Shown: positions 48,268 to 57,905 of the stretch, in pieces
Layout of the letters: the number at the start of each line of letters is the position of its first letter
Position numbering within the stretch: the first letter of the stretch is position 1
Source of the DNA: an uncultured Flavobacteriaceae bacterium
Lineage (GTDB): Bacteria > Bacteroidota > Bacteroidia > Flavobacteriales > Flavobacteriaceae
Reading direction: 5' to 3'
Length of the DNA: 64,000 nucleotides
NCBI GenBank assembly: GCA_947488345.1
Contig: CANKZQ010000001.1
Span: 757,501-821,500, forward strand
Position numbers and translations under genes: made by a program
The notes under the pieces: model-generated
The model's database searches: none
What the model was told of the DNA's origin: nothing
The model's input: only the letters and a program-made list of their open reading frames with translations

Positions 48268-49104
48268 ATGAAAAATTATATAAAAAGACTTTTTATCGTA
48301 GCCTGTGGGTCTATTCTCTTAACAGGTTGTGGCGATGCTGAAGAAGTGATTTTTGAAACTCCTGAAGGTTTCTTACAAATGGTTTCTAGTTCAGGAAGTG
48401 TTCAAGAGAATAGTACAAGTGAAATTATATCTACAGTTGTTTTTGGTGGACCAACAACAACAAGTGATATTACTGTTAATTATACAGTAACATCTTCTGA
48501 TCCATCGAGATATACAGTAAGCCCTGCATCAGGTACTTTAACAATACCTGCAGGTGAATTTACAGCGGATATTGCTATTCAACCAATTGATAATTTTGAT
48601 GAAGATGGTAATGCCCCAGTTACAATTACTTTATTACCAAGCAGTTCAAGACCAGTTGGTGTTGGAGGTGAAGGTAATGTATCTGTAAGTAAGGTTGTAA
48701 CGATTATTGACAATGACTGTCCAATCGATATTGATTCATTTGTTGGTACATATACAGTTGCTGAAGTATTTAGTGATGGTGGTGTTAACGCCGGTTTAAG
48801 TTTAGCTGGAGCATTTGGACGTTCTTTTCAGATGGAAATTGGATTAGCTCCTGGTGATTTAAGTGGTACAAAGGTCGTTTTAACGAATTCGGCTGGATTT
48901 GATACATTTATCAACGATGGTACTGTAGTTTCATTTATTACCTGTGAAGGAACCATTGAATTTGATGCCGGTGATCCTGCATTAGCGAATTTCGCAGTGA
49001 TTGATGTTACCAGTACTTCTTATAATGAAAGTAGCAATGTGATTGCTGTCAATGGACCTTTAGGAAACTTTGGACCTTTTGAATTTACATTAACTAAACA
49101 ATAA
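48268..49104 (+). CDS. Third lipoprotein of SusCD locus 2, Calx-beta-like
   Basis: 278 residues. Lipobox LLTGC, Cys21. The N-terminal half resembles a Calx-beta domain (SVQENSTSEIISTVVF, TVSPASGTLTIPAGEFTADI and DEDGNAPVTITLLPSS), a fold used in adhesion and calcium binding. The C-terminal half is a beta-rich domain from CPIDIDSFVGTYTVAE, with no recognised family. It is the positional counterpart of the locus 1 third lipoprotein but unrelated in sequence. Confidence 0.78.
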   Translation: MKNYIKRLFIVACGSILLTGCGDAEEVIFETPEGFLQMVSSSGSVQENSTSEIISTVVFGGPTTTSDITVNYTVTSSDPSRYTVSPASGTLTIPAGEFTADIAIQPIDNFDEDGNAPVTITLLPSSSRPVGVGGEGNVSVSKVVTIIDNDCPIDIDSFVGTYTVAEVFSDGGVNAGLSLAGAFGRSFQMEIGLAPGDLSGTKVVLTNSAGFDTFINDGTVVSFITCEGTIEFDAGDPALANFAVIDVTSTSYNESSNVIAVNGPLGNFGPFEFTLTKQ

Positions 49105-49149
49105 TAAAGCTACAAAAAGCTTTATTTAAATTAGTTCAAATATTTTAAA

Positions 49150-49179
49150 AATAGCGATGAGAATTTTCTCATCGCTATT
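49150..49179 (+). terminator. Terminator of SusCD locus 2
   Basis: AATAGCGATGAGAA (49150-49163) pairs with TTCTCATCGCTATT (49166-49179), followed by T residues (49178-49183). It lies about 45 bases past the last lipoprotein gene. Confidence 0.92.
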
Positions 49180-49200
49180 TTTTGTTCTTGACGATATCCC

Positions 49201-49208
49201 TACATTTG
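49201..49208 (+). promoter_or_regulatory. -7 element of rlmB
   Basis: TACATTTG is an exact TANNTTTG, four bases before the rlmB ATG at 49213. Transcription would start at or near the ATG, so the mRNA may be leaderless or nearly so. The closest TTG (49182-49184) gives a short 16-base spacer. Confidence 0.6.
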
Positions 49209-49212
49209 CAGC

Positions 49213-49950
49213 ATGACAAACGAATCGACAAAAATATTTGGTATACGAGCAATAATTGAGGCCATAAATTCAGGGCAAACATTAGAAAAGGTATATATTC
49301 AAAAAGGTCTTAAGGGACAATTATTTTCTACGCTCAATGCCTTAATAAAAGAGCATTCTATCTCTAGTAGTCACGTACCAATAGAAAAACTCAACCACTT
49401 ATCAAAACATCAAAATCATCAAGGTGTTGTCGCCAAAATATCAGCCATAGCCTTTCATAGTTTAGAAAGTATTCTCGCTACGAAAACTACCAATTCTTTA
49501 TACTTATTACTAGACCAAGTGACTGATGTTCGTAATTTTGGTGCCATTTTACGTACGGCAGAATGTACGAATGTTGACGCTATTATTGTACCAAACCAAG
49601 GAAGTGCTCCTTTAAATGCTGATGCGATAAAGACGTCGGCCGGTGCCGCTTTTAAAATTCCTATCTGTAAAGTCAATCATTTGCTTGATGCCATTTATGA
49701 GTTACAAGCAGAAGATATTCAAATTGTGTCTGTTACTGAGAAAACCGATAACACAATTTATGATATCGATTTCAGGAAGCCTACAGCCTTAATAATGGGT
49801 TCTGAACATAAAGGTATCTCTCCTTCAATTTTAAAAATATCTGATCAAAAAGGTAAATTACCATTACTGGGAGCTATTGAATCTTTAAACGTGTCGGTGG
49901 CCTGTGGAGTTTCTTTGTACGAAATAGTTAGACAGCGTTCGTTGACATAA
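49213..49950 (+). CDS. rlmB: 23S rRNA (guanosine-2'-O-)-methyltransferase, RlmB/TrmH family
   Basis: 245 residues. It has the N-terminal substrate-binding domain (IFGIRAIIEAINSG) and a C-terminal SPOUT methyltransferase knot with LDQVTDVRNFGAILRTAE, IMGSEHKGISPSIL and LPLLGAIESLNVSVACGVSLYE. RlmB methylates G2251 of 23S rRNA. The family is sure, and the RlmB assignment within it is likely. Its stop is two bases from the stop of the convergent rhomboid gene. Confidence 0.9.
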   Translation: MTNESTKIFGIRAIIEAINSGQTLEKVYIQKGLKGQLFSTLNALIKEHSISSSHVPIEKLNHLSKHQNHQGVVAKISAIAFHSLESILATKTTNSLYLLLDQVTDVRNFGAILRTAECTNVDAIIVPNQGSAPLNADAIKTSAGAAFKIPICKVNHLLDAIYELQAEDIQIVSVTEKTDNTIYDIDFRKPTALIMGSEHKGISPSILKISDQKGKLPLLGAIESLNVSVACGVSLYEIVRQRSLT

Positions 49951-49952
49951 TT

Positions 49953-50624
49953 TTATTCTTCTTCGCTTAAATCAATAAAATTCCCATCTGCATCTAAAAA
50001 GATGTCAACCTCATCTTCGTAATCTTCTTCTTCCCATATGTAGTTGACTTTTTGTGGACCATAATTTCTATACATGATCGCAAATAACAGGCCAACCAAA
50101 AAACCTGATAAATGACCTTCCCAAGATATTTCTTCCTTAATAGGAAAAATATACCAAATCATCCCACCATATAGAAAAATAACCATCAAAGAAACGGCGA
50201 TCAATCGGTTATACTTTCTGATAATTCCGCTAAAAAAAATAAAACTAAACAATAAATAAACGATCCCGCTTGCTCCAATATGATAGGATGGGCGCGCAAT
50301 CACCCACGTTAATAAACCACTTAATAAGAGGCCGTAGCCTACTATTTTAAAAGCAATATCTCTGTAGAAATAAAACAAGGAAATGAGTAAGACAAAAAGT
50401 GGAACTGAATTATTAAAAAGATGTTGGATACCACTATGAATAAATGGTGAAAATAGAACGCCTCGAAGACCTAAAATTGTTCTCGGAGCCACACCATACT
50501 TATTAAAATTATAGCCAAATTTCACCTCAAACCAATAAATTAACCATAAAAACAATACACTGTATAATGGTATCGCCAAGGTAGCAGGTGTGAATTTAAA
50601 CTGTCTATGGTCGTATTGATTCAT
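49953..50624 (-). CDS. Rhomboid-family intramembrane serine protease
   Basis: 223 residues, about six transmembrane helices. The catalytic dyad is visible: S119 in GASG and H171 in EGHLSG, with H68 and N71 (HLFN) in the oxyanion-site helix. Family members cleave transmembrane substrates, which cannot be named. ATG 50624 is chosen over an in-frame start at 50681, which would run through a likely promoter. The C-terminus is acidic, with DYEDEVDIFLDADGNF. Confidence 0.88.
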   Translation of the reverse strand: MNQYDHRQFKFTPATLAIPLYSVLFLWLIYWFEVKFGYNFNKYGVAPRTILGLRGVLFSPFIHSGIQHLFNNSVPLFVLLISLFYFYRDIAFKIVGYGLLLSGLLTWVIARPSYHIGASGIVYLLFSFIFFSGIIRKYNRLIAVSLMVIFLYGGMIWYIFPIKEEISWEGHLSGFLVGLLFAIMYRNYGPQKVNYIWEEEDYEDEVDIFLDADGNFIDLSEEE

Positions 50625-50637
50625 ATGCGATTGATAG

Positions 50638-50645
50638 CAAAAATA
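50638..50645 (-). promoter_or_regulatory. Possible -7 element of the rhomboid gene
   Basis: On the minus strand TATTTTTG lies 13 bases before ATG 50624, with TTG at 50670-50668 (spacer 22). It excludes the longer reading frame start at 50681. Confidence 0.5.
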
Positions 50646-50687
50646 TAACCACAAATATAAAACAGTACAAATTGTCATCATTTTATC

Positions 50688-50695
50688 TATTTTTG
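50688..50695 (+). promoter_or_regulatory. -7 element of rarA
   Basis: TATTTTTG is an exact TANNTTTG that ends four bases before the rarA ATG at 50700, giving an almost leaderless transcript. No well-spaced TTG is seen. Confidence 0.5.
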
Positions 50696-50699
50696 CTAG

Positions 50700-51974
50700 A
50701 TGAACATACCTTTGGCAGAGCGTATACGGCCCAAAACTTTAGATGACTATATTAGTCAACAACATCTTATTGGTGAAAAAGGAGCCTTGACAGAACACAT
50801 TAAACGGGGTGTCATTCCTTCACTTATACTTTGGGGACCTCCTGGAATCGGAAAAACAACCTTAGCAACGATTATAGCCAATGAATCGAAAAGACCCTTC
50901 TATACACTTAGTGCTATCAATTCTGGTGTTAAAGATGTAAGAGATGTCATTGAAAAAGCAAAGCAAAGTGGTGGTCTATTTACAACAAAGAACCCGATAC
51001 TATTTATTGATGAAATTCATAGGTTCAGTAAATCTCAACAAGATTCTCTCTTAGGTGCTGTAGAAAAAGGATGGGTAACTTTAATAGGAGCAACTACAGA
51101 AAACCCGAGCTTCGAAGTCATCCCCGCCCTGCTCTCTAGATGTCAGGTATATATACTTAATTCGTTTGAAAAAGATGATCTAATTGCACTGTTGCAAAGA
51201 GCAATCAATGAAGATGAATTTATTTCAAAAAAGAATATAACGCTAAAGGAAACCGAGGCCTTATTACAGTTGTCTGGTGGTGATGCTCGAAAATTGTTAA
51301 ATATTTTTGAATTAATTGTTAATTCAGAAGACGAGCCTATCAATATTACAAACGACCTGGTCATTTCAAAAGTTCAAAAAAATACTGTTCGTTATGACAA
51401 GACCGGTGAACAACACTACGATATCATTTCGGCGTTTATTAAATCTATTAGAGGTAGCGACCCCAATGGAGCTGTATATTGGCTTGCAAGAATGATTGAA
51501 GGCGGTGAAGATGTTAAATTTATTGCAAGACGTTTAGTTATTGCCGCATCAGAAGATATTGGTAATGCTAACCCAACAGCACTGATATTAGCCACTAATA
51601 CGTTTCAGGCGGTTTCGGTAATTGGCAATCCTGAATCTAGAATTATTTTAAGTCAATGTGCTGTCTATTTAGCCAATTCTCCAAAGAGTAATGCTTCTTA
51701 TGCTGCCATAGGATCAGCGCAACAATTAGTAAGGGATACGGGAGATCTCTCGGTACCATTGCATTTGCGCAATGCGCCTACCAAACTTATGAAAGATCTC
51801 GACTATGGTAAAAACTATAAGTATGCCCATACCTTTGATGAAAATTTTGTAACTCAAGAATTCCTGCCAGAAGAAATAGCAGGTACCCAGCTCTATAACC
51901 CCGGAAATAACGCTAGGGAAAATTCTTTTAGAGATGTTCTAAAAAAACGTTGGAAAGATAAATACGATTATTAG
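50700..51974 (+). CDS. rarA: Replication-associated recombination protein A (AAA+ ATPase)
   Basis: 424 residues of the RarA/MgsA/WRNIP1 family, acting at stalled replication forks. Motifs are the Walker A GPPGIGKT (46-53), Walker [11 protein letters not shown], sensor [11 protein letters not shown], the arginine-finger region PALLSRC, and the C-terminal tetramer domain with [17 protein letters not shown]. It is divergent from the rhomboid gene. Its stop overlaps that of the convergent 287-residue gene by four bases. Confidence 0.95.
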   Translation: MNIPLAERIRPKTLDDYISQQHLIGEKGALTEHIKRGVIPSLILWGPPGIGKTTLATIIANESKRPFYTLSAINSGVKDVRDVIEKAKQSGGLFTTKNPILFIDEIHRFSKSQQDSLLGAVEKGWVTLIGATTENPSFEVIPALLSRCQVYILNSFEKDDLIALLQRAINEDEFISKKNITLKETEALLQLSGGDARKLLNIFELIVNSEDEPINITNDLVISKVQKNTVRYDKTGEQHYDIISAFIKSIRGSDPNGAVYWLARMIEGGEDVKFIARRLVIAASEDIGNANPTALILATNTFQAVSVIGNPESRIILSQCAVYLANSPKSNASYAAIGSAQQLVRDTGDLSVPLHLRNAPTKLMKDLDYGKNYKYAHTFDENFVTQEFLPEEIAGTQLYNPGNNARENSFRDVLKKRWKDKYDY

Positions 51975-52834
51975 AATTTAATAGATACTTCTTTTTTCAA
52001 TAAAACATCATTTTCATAATATTCGGCAACCCATTTTCCATTCTGCTTGTGTAATATTCCACTTTTATTTTTTAGAATAAACACATCTTTCAACGAAGTT
52101 TTCTGCAAAATATACACCACTTTGGGTGTACTGTCTACGAGTTGAAAACCAAACGGTTTTGATTGGGCGTATAGCACCTCACTATTCGAAATCACCTCAT
52201 CAACAATTGGTTCATTTACACCATTTTCTTTGGATGTTTCTTCTTTAACAACTTGTTCGACCTCCACAACCTCTTCAACTGCTTTTTCTGGTATTGTCTC
52301 CATCGAAGTTGCCGGTTCTGCTGCAGGTTCTTTAAGAACCTCTTTTACAATTGGTTCATCTTTCTCTACGACTACTTCAGCTTGAATCGTTGCGTTACTA
52401 TCATAAGAATATCCTAAAGATTTCACAGATTCAAATGCGCCACGCGTCGCCTGCTGATAGGCCTTTTTAAACTCCTTTACTTTGCTTTTCCCTTCAGAGG
52501 AGACATGAACCTCGACGTTTCTACAATTCAATAAGGTTAGATACACTTTGGTAGAAAACATGTTTGACTTATTTGTCATTTTAAGTTTCAAACCCAAACA
52601 AGGATTATTATATAAATCTTGAGGCACTTTCTCATCTTCGAAAAGCGCTGTAAAACCTTCTTTATTAAACAAGAATTTAGTTAAAGCGCTCAGTTGATAT
52701 TGATTTTCCTTTTTTTGAAAATCAAATTTCTTTGGCACCAAAACATATTTATAACCATTTAAATCAGTTTGTGCATCCAAATTTATGGCGACAAAACAAC
52801 ATGCAACTAGAAGTAGTACGATTTTTAATTTCAT
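51971..52834 (-). CDS. Exported protein of unknown function with acidic linker
   Basis: 287 residues. Signal peptide ending NLDAQ near 22. The N-terminal part (about 25-150, DLNGYKYVLVPKKFDFQKKENQYQL...) looks like a compact domain that I have seen only in flavobacterial hypothetical proteins. A Glu/Val/Pro-rich, low-complexity linker follows (about 155-220). The last 60 residues, PFGFQLVDSTPKVVYILQKT onward, form a small beta domain. Function is unknown. It may span the periplasm through the linker. Confidence 0.75.
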   Translation of the reverse strand: MKLKIVLLLVACCFVAINLDAQTDLNGYKYVLVPKKFDFQKKENQYQLSALTKFLFNKEGFTALFEDEKVPQDLYNNPCLGLKLKMTNKSNMFSTKVYLTLLNCRNVEVHVSSEGKSKVKEFKKAYQQATRGAFESVKSLGYSYDSNATIQAEVVVEKDEPIVKEVLKEPAAEPATSMETIPEKAVEEVVEVEQVVKEETSKENGVNEPIVDEVISNSEVLYAQSKPFGFQLVDSTPKVVYILQKTSLKDVFILKNKSGILHKQNGKWVAEYYENDVLLKKEVSIKF

Positions 52835-52856
52835 TTTAAGTAGTTGAACTATTAAT

Positions 52857-53537
52857 TTATAAATGTTTTTTTAATTCGTATAAATTATGAATACTAATGA
52901 CGTCATCATGGATCGTCTGTTCTTCAAAATTACAAAAAATCGCCTTCATATTCATATTTAGCGCCCCTTGTACATCGGCTTCGAGATTATCACCGATCAT
53001 AATACTGTGTTCAGGCAATGCGTTTGCCGATTGTAAAGCATAATCAAATATTTTAGGATTTGGTTTTTTAACGCCAACACTTTCTGAAGTAATTACCTTA
53101 TTGAAGTATTTTTTGATACCCGATCTCTCTAACTTTAAATCTTGAATTTCATCAAAACCATTGGTAATAATGTGCATTTCATATTTAGGTTCAAGGTAGT
53201 TCAAAACTTCAACAGTACCATCAAAAAGTTGATTGTAATTTGGTAAGTTATCTATATACACTTTCGATAAGTGATGAATTAAATCATCTGAAACAGTATA
53301 GTTTAAAGCATCAAAACTTTCTCTCAATCGTCGATAACGTAAAGCTGACTTACTAACTTTTTCGTCTCGATATAGTTTCCAATACCGATGATTTATAGGA
53401 ATGTATACTTTCAAAAATGACATCATATCTACAGTCACCGCATTTTCTTTAAAAATAAAATCAAAGGCTTTAGCTGAATTCGTTTCAAAATCCCACAACG
53501 TATGGTCTAAGTCAAAGAAAATGTGTTGTATGTTCAT
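52857..53537 (-). CDS. YjjG-type HAD pyrimidine 5'-nucleotidase
   Basis: 226 residues. The HAD motifs are complete: DLDHTLWDF with D9 and D11, ITNGFDEIQ, KKPNPKIFDYAL, and GDNLEADVQGA. YjjG-family enzymes dephosphorylate nucleoside monophosphates, including non-canonical pyrimidine ones, a house-cleaning role. Specificity is inferred from motif layout. It is the divergent neighbour of the glycosyltransferase gene. Confidence 0.8.
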   Translation of the reverse strand: MNIQHIFFDLDHTLWDFETNSAKAFDFIFKENAVTVDMMSFLKVYIPINHRYWKLYRDEKVSKSALRYRRLRESFDALNYTVSDDLIHHLSKVYIDNLPNYNQLFDGTVEVLNYLEPKYEMHIITNGFDEIQDLKLERSGIKKYFNKVITSESVGVKKPNPKIFDYALQSANALPEHSIMIGDNLEADVQGALNMNMKAIFCNFEEQTIHDDVISIHNLYELKKHL

Positions 53538-53586
53538 ACAGTAAATTTAAAACTATTTATCATTAATGCCGCACTGAGATAATTTT

Positions 53587-53594
53587 TATATTTG
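53587..53594 (+). promoter_or_regulatory. -7 element of the glycan locus
   Basis: TATATTTG matches TANNTTTG. Its last three bases are the TTG (53592) that gives the longest reading frame of the next gene. That TTG is therefore probably not a start codon. No clear -33 TTG is seen. Confidence 0.5.
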
Positions 53595-53609
53595 ACGAAA
53601 CTTATCTTC

Positions 53610-54746
53610 TTGAATAAGAAACGACATATTTTATTTATCAATAGCTGGTATCCGTCAAAGGTAATGCCCACGAATGGCGATTTTATTCAACGGCATGCTG
53701 AAGCTGTGGCACTTAAAAACAATGTAACCGCCATTCATATCGTTTCTGATAAAAACGCTAGAGATACAATAGAAGTTTCAGACGAAATAATTAATGAAGT
53801 AAGAACTATCATTGGATATGTGAAGTTTACCAAAAACCCGCTTCTCAAATGGTGGCGTTTTATCGCCGCTTTTAAAAAAATTTATACAAAAATACCCCAT
53901 TTTGATGTTGTTCATCTTAATAGAATATATCCCTTAGGCCTCTTTGCGCTCTATCTAAAATATAAAGTAAAGAAGCCCTACATTGTCTCCGAACATTGGA
54001 CAGATTTCAAATATCCCTTATCAAAAAAAATCGGGTTCATTGAAAAACAGTGCTCGAAAGTAATTGCTAAAAACGCTTCATTTTTAAGTCCTGTTACACA
54101 TGATTTAAAAAGTGCCATGCAACTTTTCGGCTTGAAGGGTATGTATAAACCGGTACCCAATGTTGTGGACACTTCTCTATTTTCTCCAGAAAAAAAAATC
54201 GATGATACTTTCACGCTGATTCATATTTCTAATATGATTGATGCTTATAAAAATGTTACTGGAATTTTAGACGTTTTTAAAAGGGTTCATACGAAATACC
54301 CAGCGGTAAAATTGAAATTAATTGGAAATAACGTTACCCAATATCGAAATACCATAAAGCGATTAAATCTAGATAGTACTAACTGTGAACTAATAGAACA
54401 CATTCCTCAGCATGAATTGGCAACCCATCTTAAAATGTCGAATCTCTTTCTCTTATTTAGCAATCACGAAAATTTACCATGTGTGATTTTAGAAGCATTT
54501 TCTTGCGGAATTCCAGTAATTTCGACAGATGTTGGTGGAATAAAGGAGTTTTTTCCTGAACATTTCGGTGCTCTAATCGCACCAAATGATAAAGAACAGC
54601 TTTTTAATGAAATTAGTAAGTTTTATACCCATGCACATAACTCTGTATCTAAAGATGAAATGCACAACTACGTGTTGCAAAATTTTAGTGAAGAAAAAAT
54701 CTGCGATGAGTTTTCTCAATTATACGATAACAGTTTAGAAAATTAA
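53610..54746 (+). CDS. Glycosyltransferase, GT4-like (GT-B fold)
   Basis: 378 residues. N-terminal Rossmann domain (NKKRHILFINSWYPS, FDVVHLNRIYPLG, YIVSEHWTDFKYP). The C-terminal donor domain has the family motif ILEAFSCGIPVISTDVGGIKEF, whose Glu binds the nucleotide sugar. It probably adds a sugar to a lipid-linked glycan at the inner membrane. TTG 53610 is chosen because the earlier TTG 53592 is within the promoter. It is one base ahead of asnB. Confidence 0.85.
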   Translation: MNKKRHILFINSWYPSKVMPTNGDFIQRHAEAVALKNNVTAIHIVSDKNARDTIEVSDEIINEVRTIIGYVKFTKNPLLKWWRFIAAFKKIYTKIPHFDVVHLNRIYPLGLFALYLKYKVKKPYIVSEHWTDFKYPLSKKIGFIEKQCSKVIAKNASFLSPVTHDLKSAMQLFGLKGMYKPVPNVVDTSLFSPEKKIDDTFTLIHISNMIDAYKNVTGILDVFKRVHTKYPAVKLKLIGNNVTQYRNTIKRLNLDSTNCELIEHIPQHELATHLKMSNLFLLFSNHENLPCVILEAFSCGIPVISTDVGGIKEFFPEHFGALIAPNDKEQLFNEISKFYTHAHNSVSKDEMHNYVLQNFSEEKICDEFSQLYDNSLEN

Positions 54747-54747
54747 T

Positions 54748-56643
54748 ATGTGTGGAATAGCGGGAATACTTAATTTTAATGAGCCAAGATCGAGTGCAGA
54801 ATCACTTGTATCAATGGTTCGAAGTATGACAAACAGAGGTCCTGATGATGAAGGTTATAGTATACATTCTGGAACATCAGTTCTTTATGCAGGTGACAAT
54901 TCTATCGACAAAACTCAACCACATATTCAAACAGCTCGAACGAAAAAATTTAATGTTGGCTTCGGGTTTAGACAATTAAAAATTATTGATTTATCTAATA
55001 AGAGTCATCAACCGATGTGCGATAGCACCAAACGCTATTGGATTATTTTTAATGGTGAAATTTATAATTTTAACGAAATAAGGATTGAATTAGAAAACAA
55101 AGGGCATCGTTTCTATTCAAATTCTGATACAGAAGTAGTTTTAAAATCCTACATAGAATGGCGTGAAAAAGCGTTAGAAAGGTTCAATGGGATGTTTGCT
55201 TTTTCAATATTAGATACCCTTACGAACGATGTTTTTATTGCACGCGATAGAATAGGCATTAAACCCTTGTATTTTTATAATGGTCAACAGCATTTTATTT
55301 TTGGAAGTACCATTCAATCAATTATTCAATCTAAATTATATACACCCGAAGTGAATTGGCAGGGCCTTTGGCAAAATTTTAGATTCTCAATTTCGCAACG
55401 ACCAAATACCAGTTTTCAAGACATTTATGCCTTAGAGCCTGCACATTATCTAAAAATTAATCTCGACAATCATTCGATTCAACACATAAAATACTGGGAA
55501 ATACCCACCAATATACAGGACCAATCATTATCCGAAAAGCAAGTATTTGAACTCATTGAAAACGGTTTAAAAAAGGCAGTGAATTATAGATTAATTTCTG
55601 ATGTGGAGGTGGGTACGTTTATGAGCGGTGGTATCGACTCTAGTTTAGTCTCGGTATTGGCTTCAAAAACGAACCCTCAAATAAAAGCGTTAACCTTAGG
55701 CTTTAAGGAATATAAAGAATTAGATGAAACAAGCCAAGCCAGTGACACGGCTCATCTGCAACATTTAAATCATAAAATTCGACATGTAAATGCAACAGAT
55801 GTTATTAAAGATATTGAAAAAGCTACCATAGCTTATGAGGAGCCATACTTTCATCTTTCAGCAAATTTTGAGTTAGCAAAAATGGCTTCTGATAATAACT
55901 TAAAAGTTGTATTAAGTGGTTTGGGTGGAGATGAACTTTTTGGAGGGTACGATGTTTATAAAAAACTATCTCTTTGGAATGCAGTAAAAAAGAATAAAAA
56001 AATAGTAAGCTTATTGCCCAACCTACATGAAAAGATTGAAAAAGGAAAGCAACTAGCTCAATACAACTCTTTAGGTGAATTCTATTCTCACTATTATACA
56101 AATTATACTGATGAGCAGCTCTGCCAGCTTTTTAATGAGCATCACGAAACAACTCATTTAATAGAGTCTCAATACGCCAAAGACATTACTTTCACAGACA
56201 ATTTTGAAGCGATGAGCTTTTTTAATTTGAAGTCCTATATAGGAAATCATCAAATGAGAGCCACAGACAGTTCAACAATGGCATTCTCTTTAGAAGGCCG
56301 TTTCCCATTACTGGATCACAATTTTATTGAGACTGCATTTAAAATTCCAACAAAATTTAAAATATATCATGGTGTTCAAAAATATGCACTGAAGACTGTT
56401 GCACAAAAATATATAGCACCGAGCGCTATTAACATGAGCAAAAAGGGCTTGACACTTCCGTTATCAAATTGGATTTCAACCAATTTAAAAGAGTTTGTAC
56501 ACGACACTATCCATACGTTAAAAGGTAGGCATCTTTTCAATAATGCGTATATTGAAACTGTTGTAAAATCAAATGACAGCCATCAGATTTGGCAACTAGT
56601 ATCAACAGAATTATGGATGCAAAACTTTATAGACCTTAAATGA
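54748..56643 (+). CDS. asnB: Asparagine synthase (glutamine-hydrolysing), glycan-cluster type
   Basis: 631 residues. The N-terminal glutaminase starts MCGIAGILNF, with nucleophile Cys2. The C-terminal ATP pyrophosphatase domain has the PP-loop MSGGIDSSLV (about 292-301). AsnB homologues inside polysaccharide loci often amidate uronic acids in the glycan and do not make free asparagine. It is preceded by a glycosyltransferase (one base) and overlaps the flippase by four bases. The amidating role is inferred from context. Confidence 0.88.
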   Translation: MCGIAGILNFNEPRSSAESLVSMVRSMTNRGPDDEGYSIHSGTSVLYAGDNSIDKTQPHIQTARTKKFNVGFGFRQLKIIDLSNKSHQPMCDSTKRYWIIFNGEIYNFNEIRIELENKGHRFYSNSDTEVVLKSYIEWREKALERFNGMFAFSILDTLTNDVFIARDRIGIKPLYFYNGQQHFIFGSTIQSIIQSKLYTPEVNWQGLWQNFRFSISQRPNTSFQDIYALEPAHYLKINLDNHSIQHIKYWEIPTNIQDQSLSEKQVFELIENGLKKAVNYRLISDVEVGTFMSGGIDSSLVSVLASKTNPQIKALTLGFKEYKELDETSQASDTAHLQHLNHKIRHVNATDVIKDIEKATIAYEEPYFHLSANFELAKMASDNNLKVVLSGLGGDELFGGYDVYKKLSLWNAVKKNKKIVSLLPNLHEKIEKGKQLAQYNSLGEFYSHYYTNYTDEQLCQLFNEHHETTHLIESQYAKDITFTDNFEAMSFFNLKSYIGNHQMRATDSSTMAFSLEGRFPLLDHNFIETAFKIPTKFKIYHGVQKYALKTVAQKYIAPSAINMSKKGLTLPLSNWISTNLKEFVHDTIHTLKGRHLFNNAYIETVVKSNDSHQIWQLVSTELWMQNFIDLK

Positions 56644-57905
56644 ATCAACCTAGAGTTTATTTTCAAGAATTTTTAGCTCGATCTGGGTCGTATGTGCTAA
56701 TTGCCTCCATTTTGGCCCGACTTCTCTCATTTTTGGCTTCATGGTTTGCACTGCAACTAATTGATCACGTAGAACTCGGTATTGTAATTTTTGCGTTTAA
56801 TATCATTTCTTTTTTCATTCCTATTGGAGGGTTTGGTTTACATCAAAGTTTAATTCGGTATGGCGCACTGGCTAAAACCGACAAAGAAAAGAACGACTTG
56901 TTTATTTATACCTTAAGAAAAGGGCTGAATGCTTCATTCATACTCATACTCCTTATCATTGTAGGTAGTTTTGTTGTTCAGTTTTCCTTTGAAAAAACAA
57001 GGATATATCTTATCACGCTATCATTTATAATAGTGCCCATGTATTTTTTTGAGTTGATTAAAATTCAGTTTAGGCTGAAACATGACAACAAAAACTTCGC
57101 CTATTCCGAACTAGTTTATAATATAATTCTAGTTATTACTGTACTCATATTGAGTCATTTTTATAGCGAAAAAGGGTATGTAGCGGCCTTGCTCCTAACA
57201 CCCATTTTAACTTCTATTCTATTTCTCGGTAGACTAAAAATCAATTATAAAGACTACCAAAAACTCACAGTTACAAATTTTGCATTCTACAAATATGGTT
57301 TTTTTGCAAGTCTATCTAATGTAGTAACACAACTGTTGTTTGTCATTGACATTATTTTAATTGGCTATTTGTTGAATGATGCTGAGATGATTACCAATTA
57401 TAAGTATGTATCATTAATTCCTCTGAGCATTTTATTTTTACCTAGAGCGTTTATTGCAACTGATTTTGTGTTTTTTACAGAAAAGATATACGACAAAAAC
57501 TATATTAAAAAGTACGTTATCGGATATATAAGTTTTTTCTCAATAATAAGTTTAGCTACCGTATGTGTTTCATTTTTCTTTTCGGACGAAATTTTACAAT
57601 TGTTCGGACAGGAATTCAAACAGTATACTGACAGTTTTTTAATCTTAATCATGGGTGTTTGCGGAATTCTGATGTTAAGAGGTTTATTTGGCAATTTACT
57701 GTCATCAATTGGTAAGGCACATATTAATTATGCCATCGCCAGCATCGCACTAGTCATAAATATAATCTCGAATTACTATCTCATCCCTATATACGGAATC
57801 AAAGGGGCTGCAATAACCTCGGCCGCACTTATGTGGTTTACAGGTATCATTTCTTGCGTTTGGTTCTATCTACTCTATCACAATATTAACGCTTCAAAAA
57901 CCTGA
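56640..57905 (+). CDS. Polysaccharide flippase, Wzx/MATE-like
   Basis: 421 residues, about 12-14 transmembrane helices, in the polysaccharide-transport protein family. LIDHVELGIVIFAFNIISFFIPIGGFGL and the C-terminal repeat with YLIPIYGIKGAAITSA are typical of O-antigen translocases. It likely flips lipid-linked oligosaccharide across the inner membrane. The start overlaps the asnB stop (ATGA), and its 3' end overlaps the convergent GNAT-like gene by 20 bases. Confidence 0.88.
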   Translation: MNQPRVYFQEFLARSGSYVLIASILARLLSFLASWFALQLIDHVELGIVIFAFNIISFFIPIGGFGLHQSLIRYGALAKTDKEKNDLFIYTLRKGLNASFILILLIIVGSFVVQFSFEKTRIYLITLSFIIVPMYFFELIKIQFRLKHDNKNFAYSELVYNIILVITVLILSHFYSEKGYVAALLLTPILTSILFLGRLKINYKDYQKLTVTNFAFYKYGFFASLSNVVTQLLFVIDIILIGYLLNDAEMITNYKYVSLIPLSILFLPRAFIATDFVFFTEKIYDKNYIKKYVIGYISFFSIISLATVCVSFFFSDEILQLFGQEFKQYTDSFLILIMGVCGILMLRGLFGNLLSSIGKAHINYAIASIALVINIISNYYLIPIYGIKGAAITSAALMWFTGIISCVWFYLLYHNINASKT

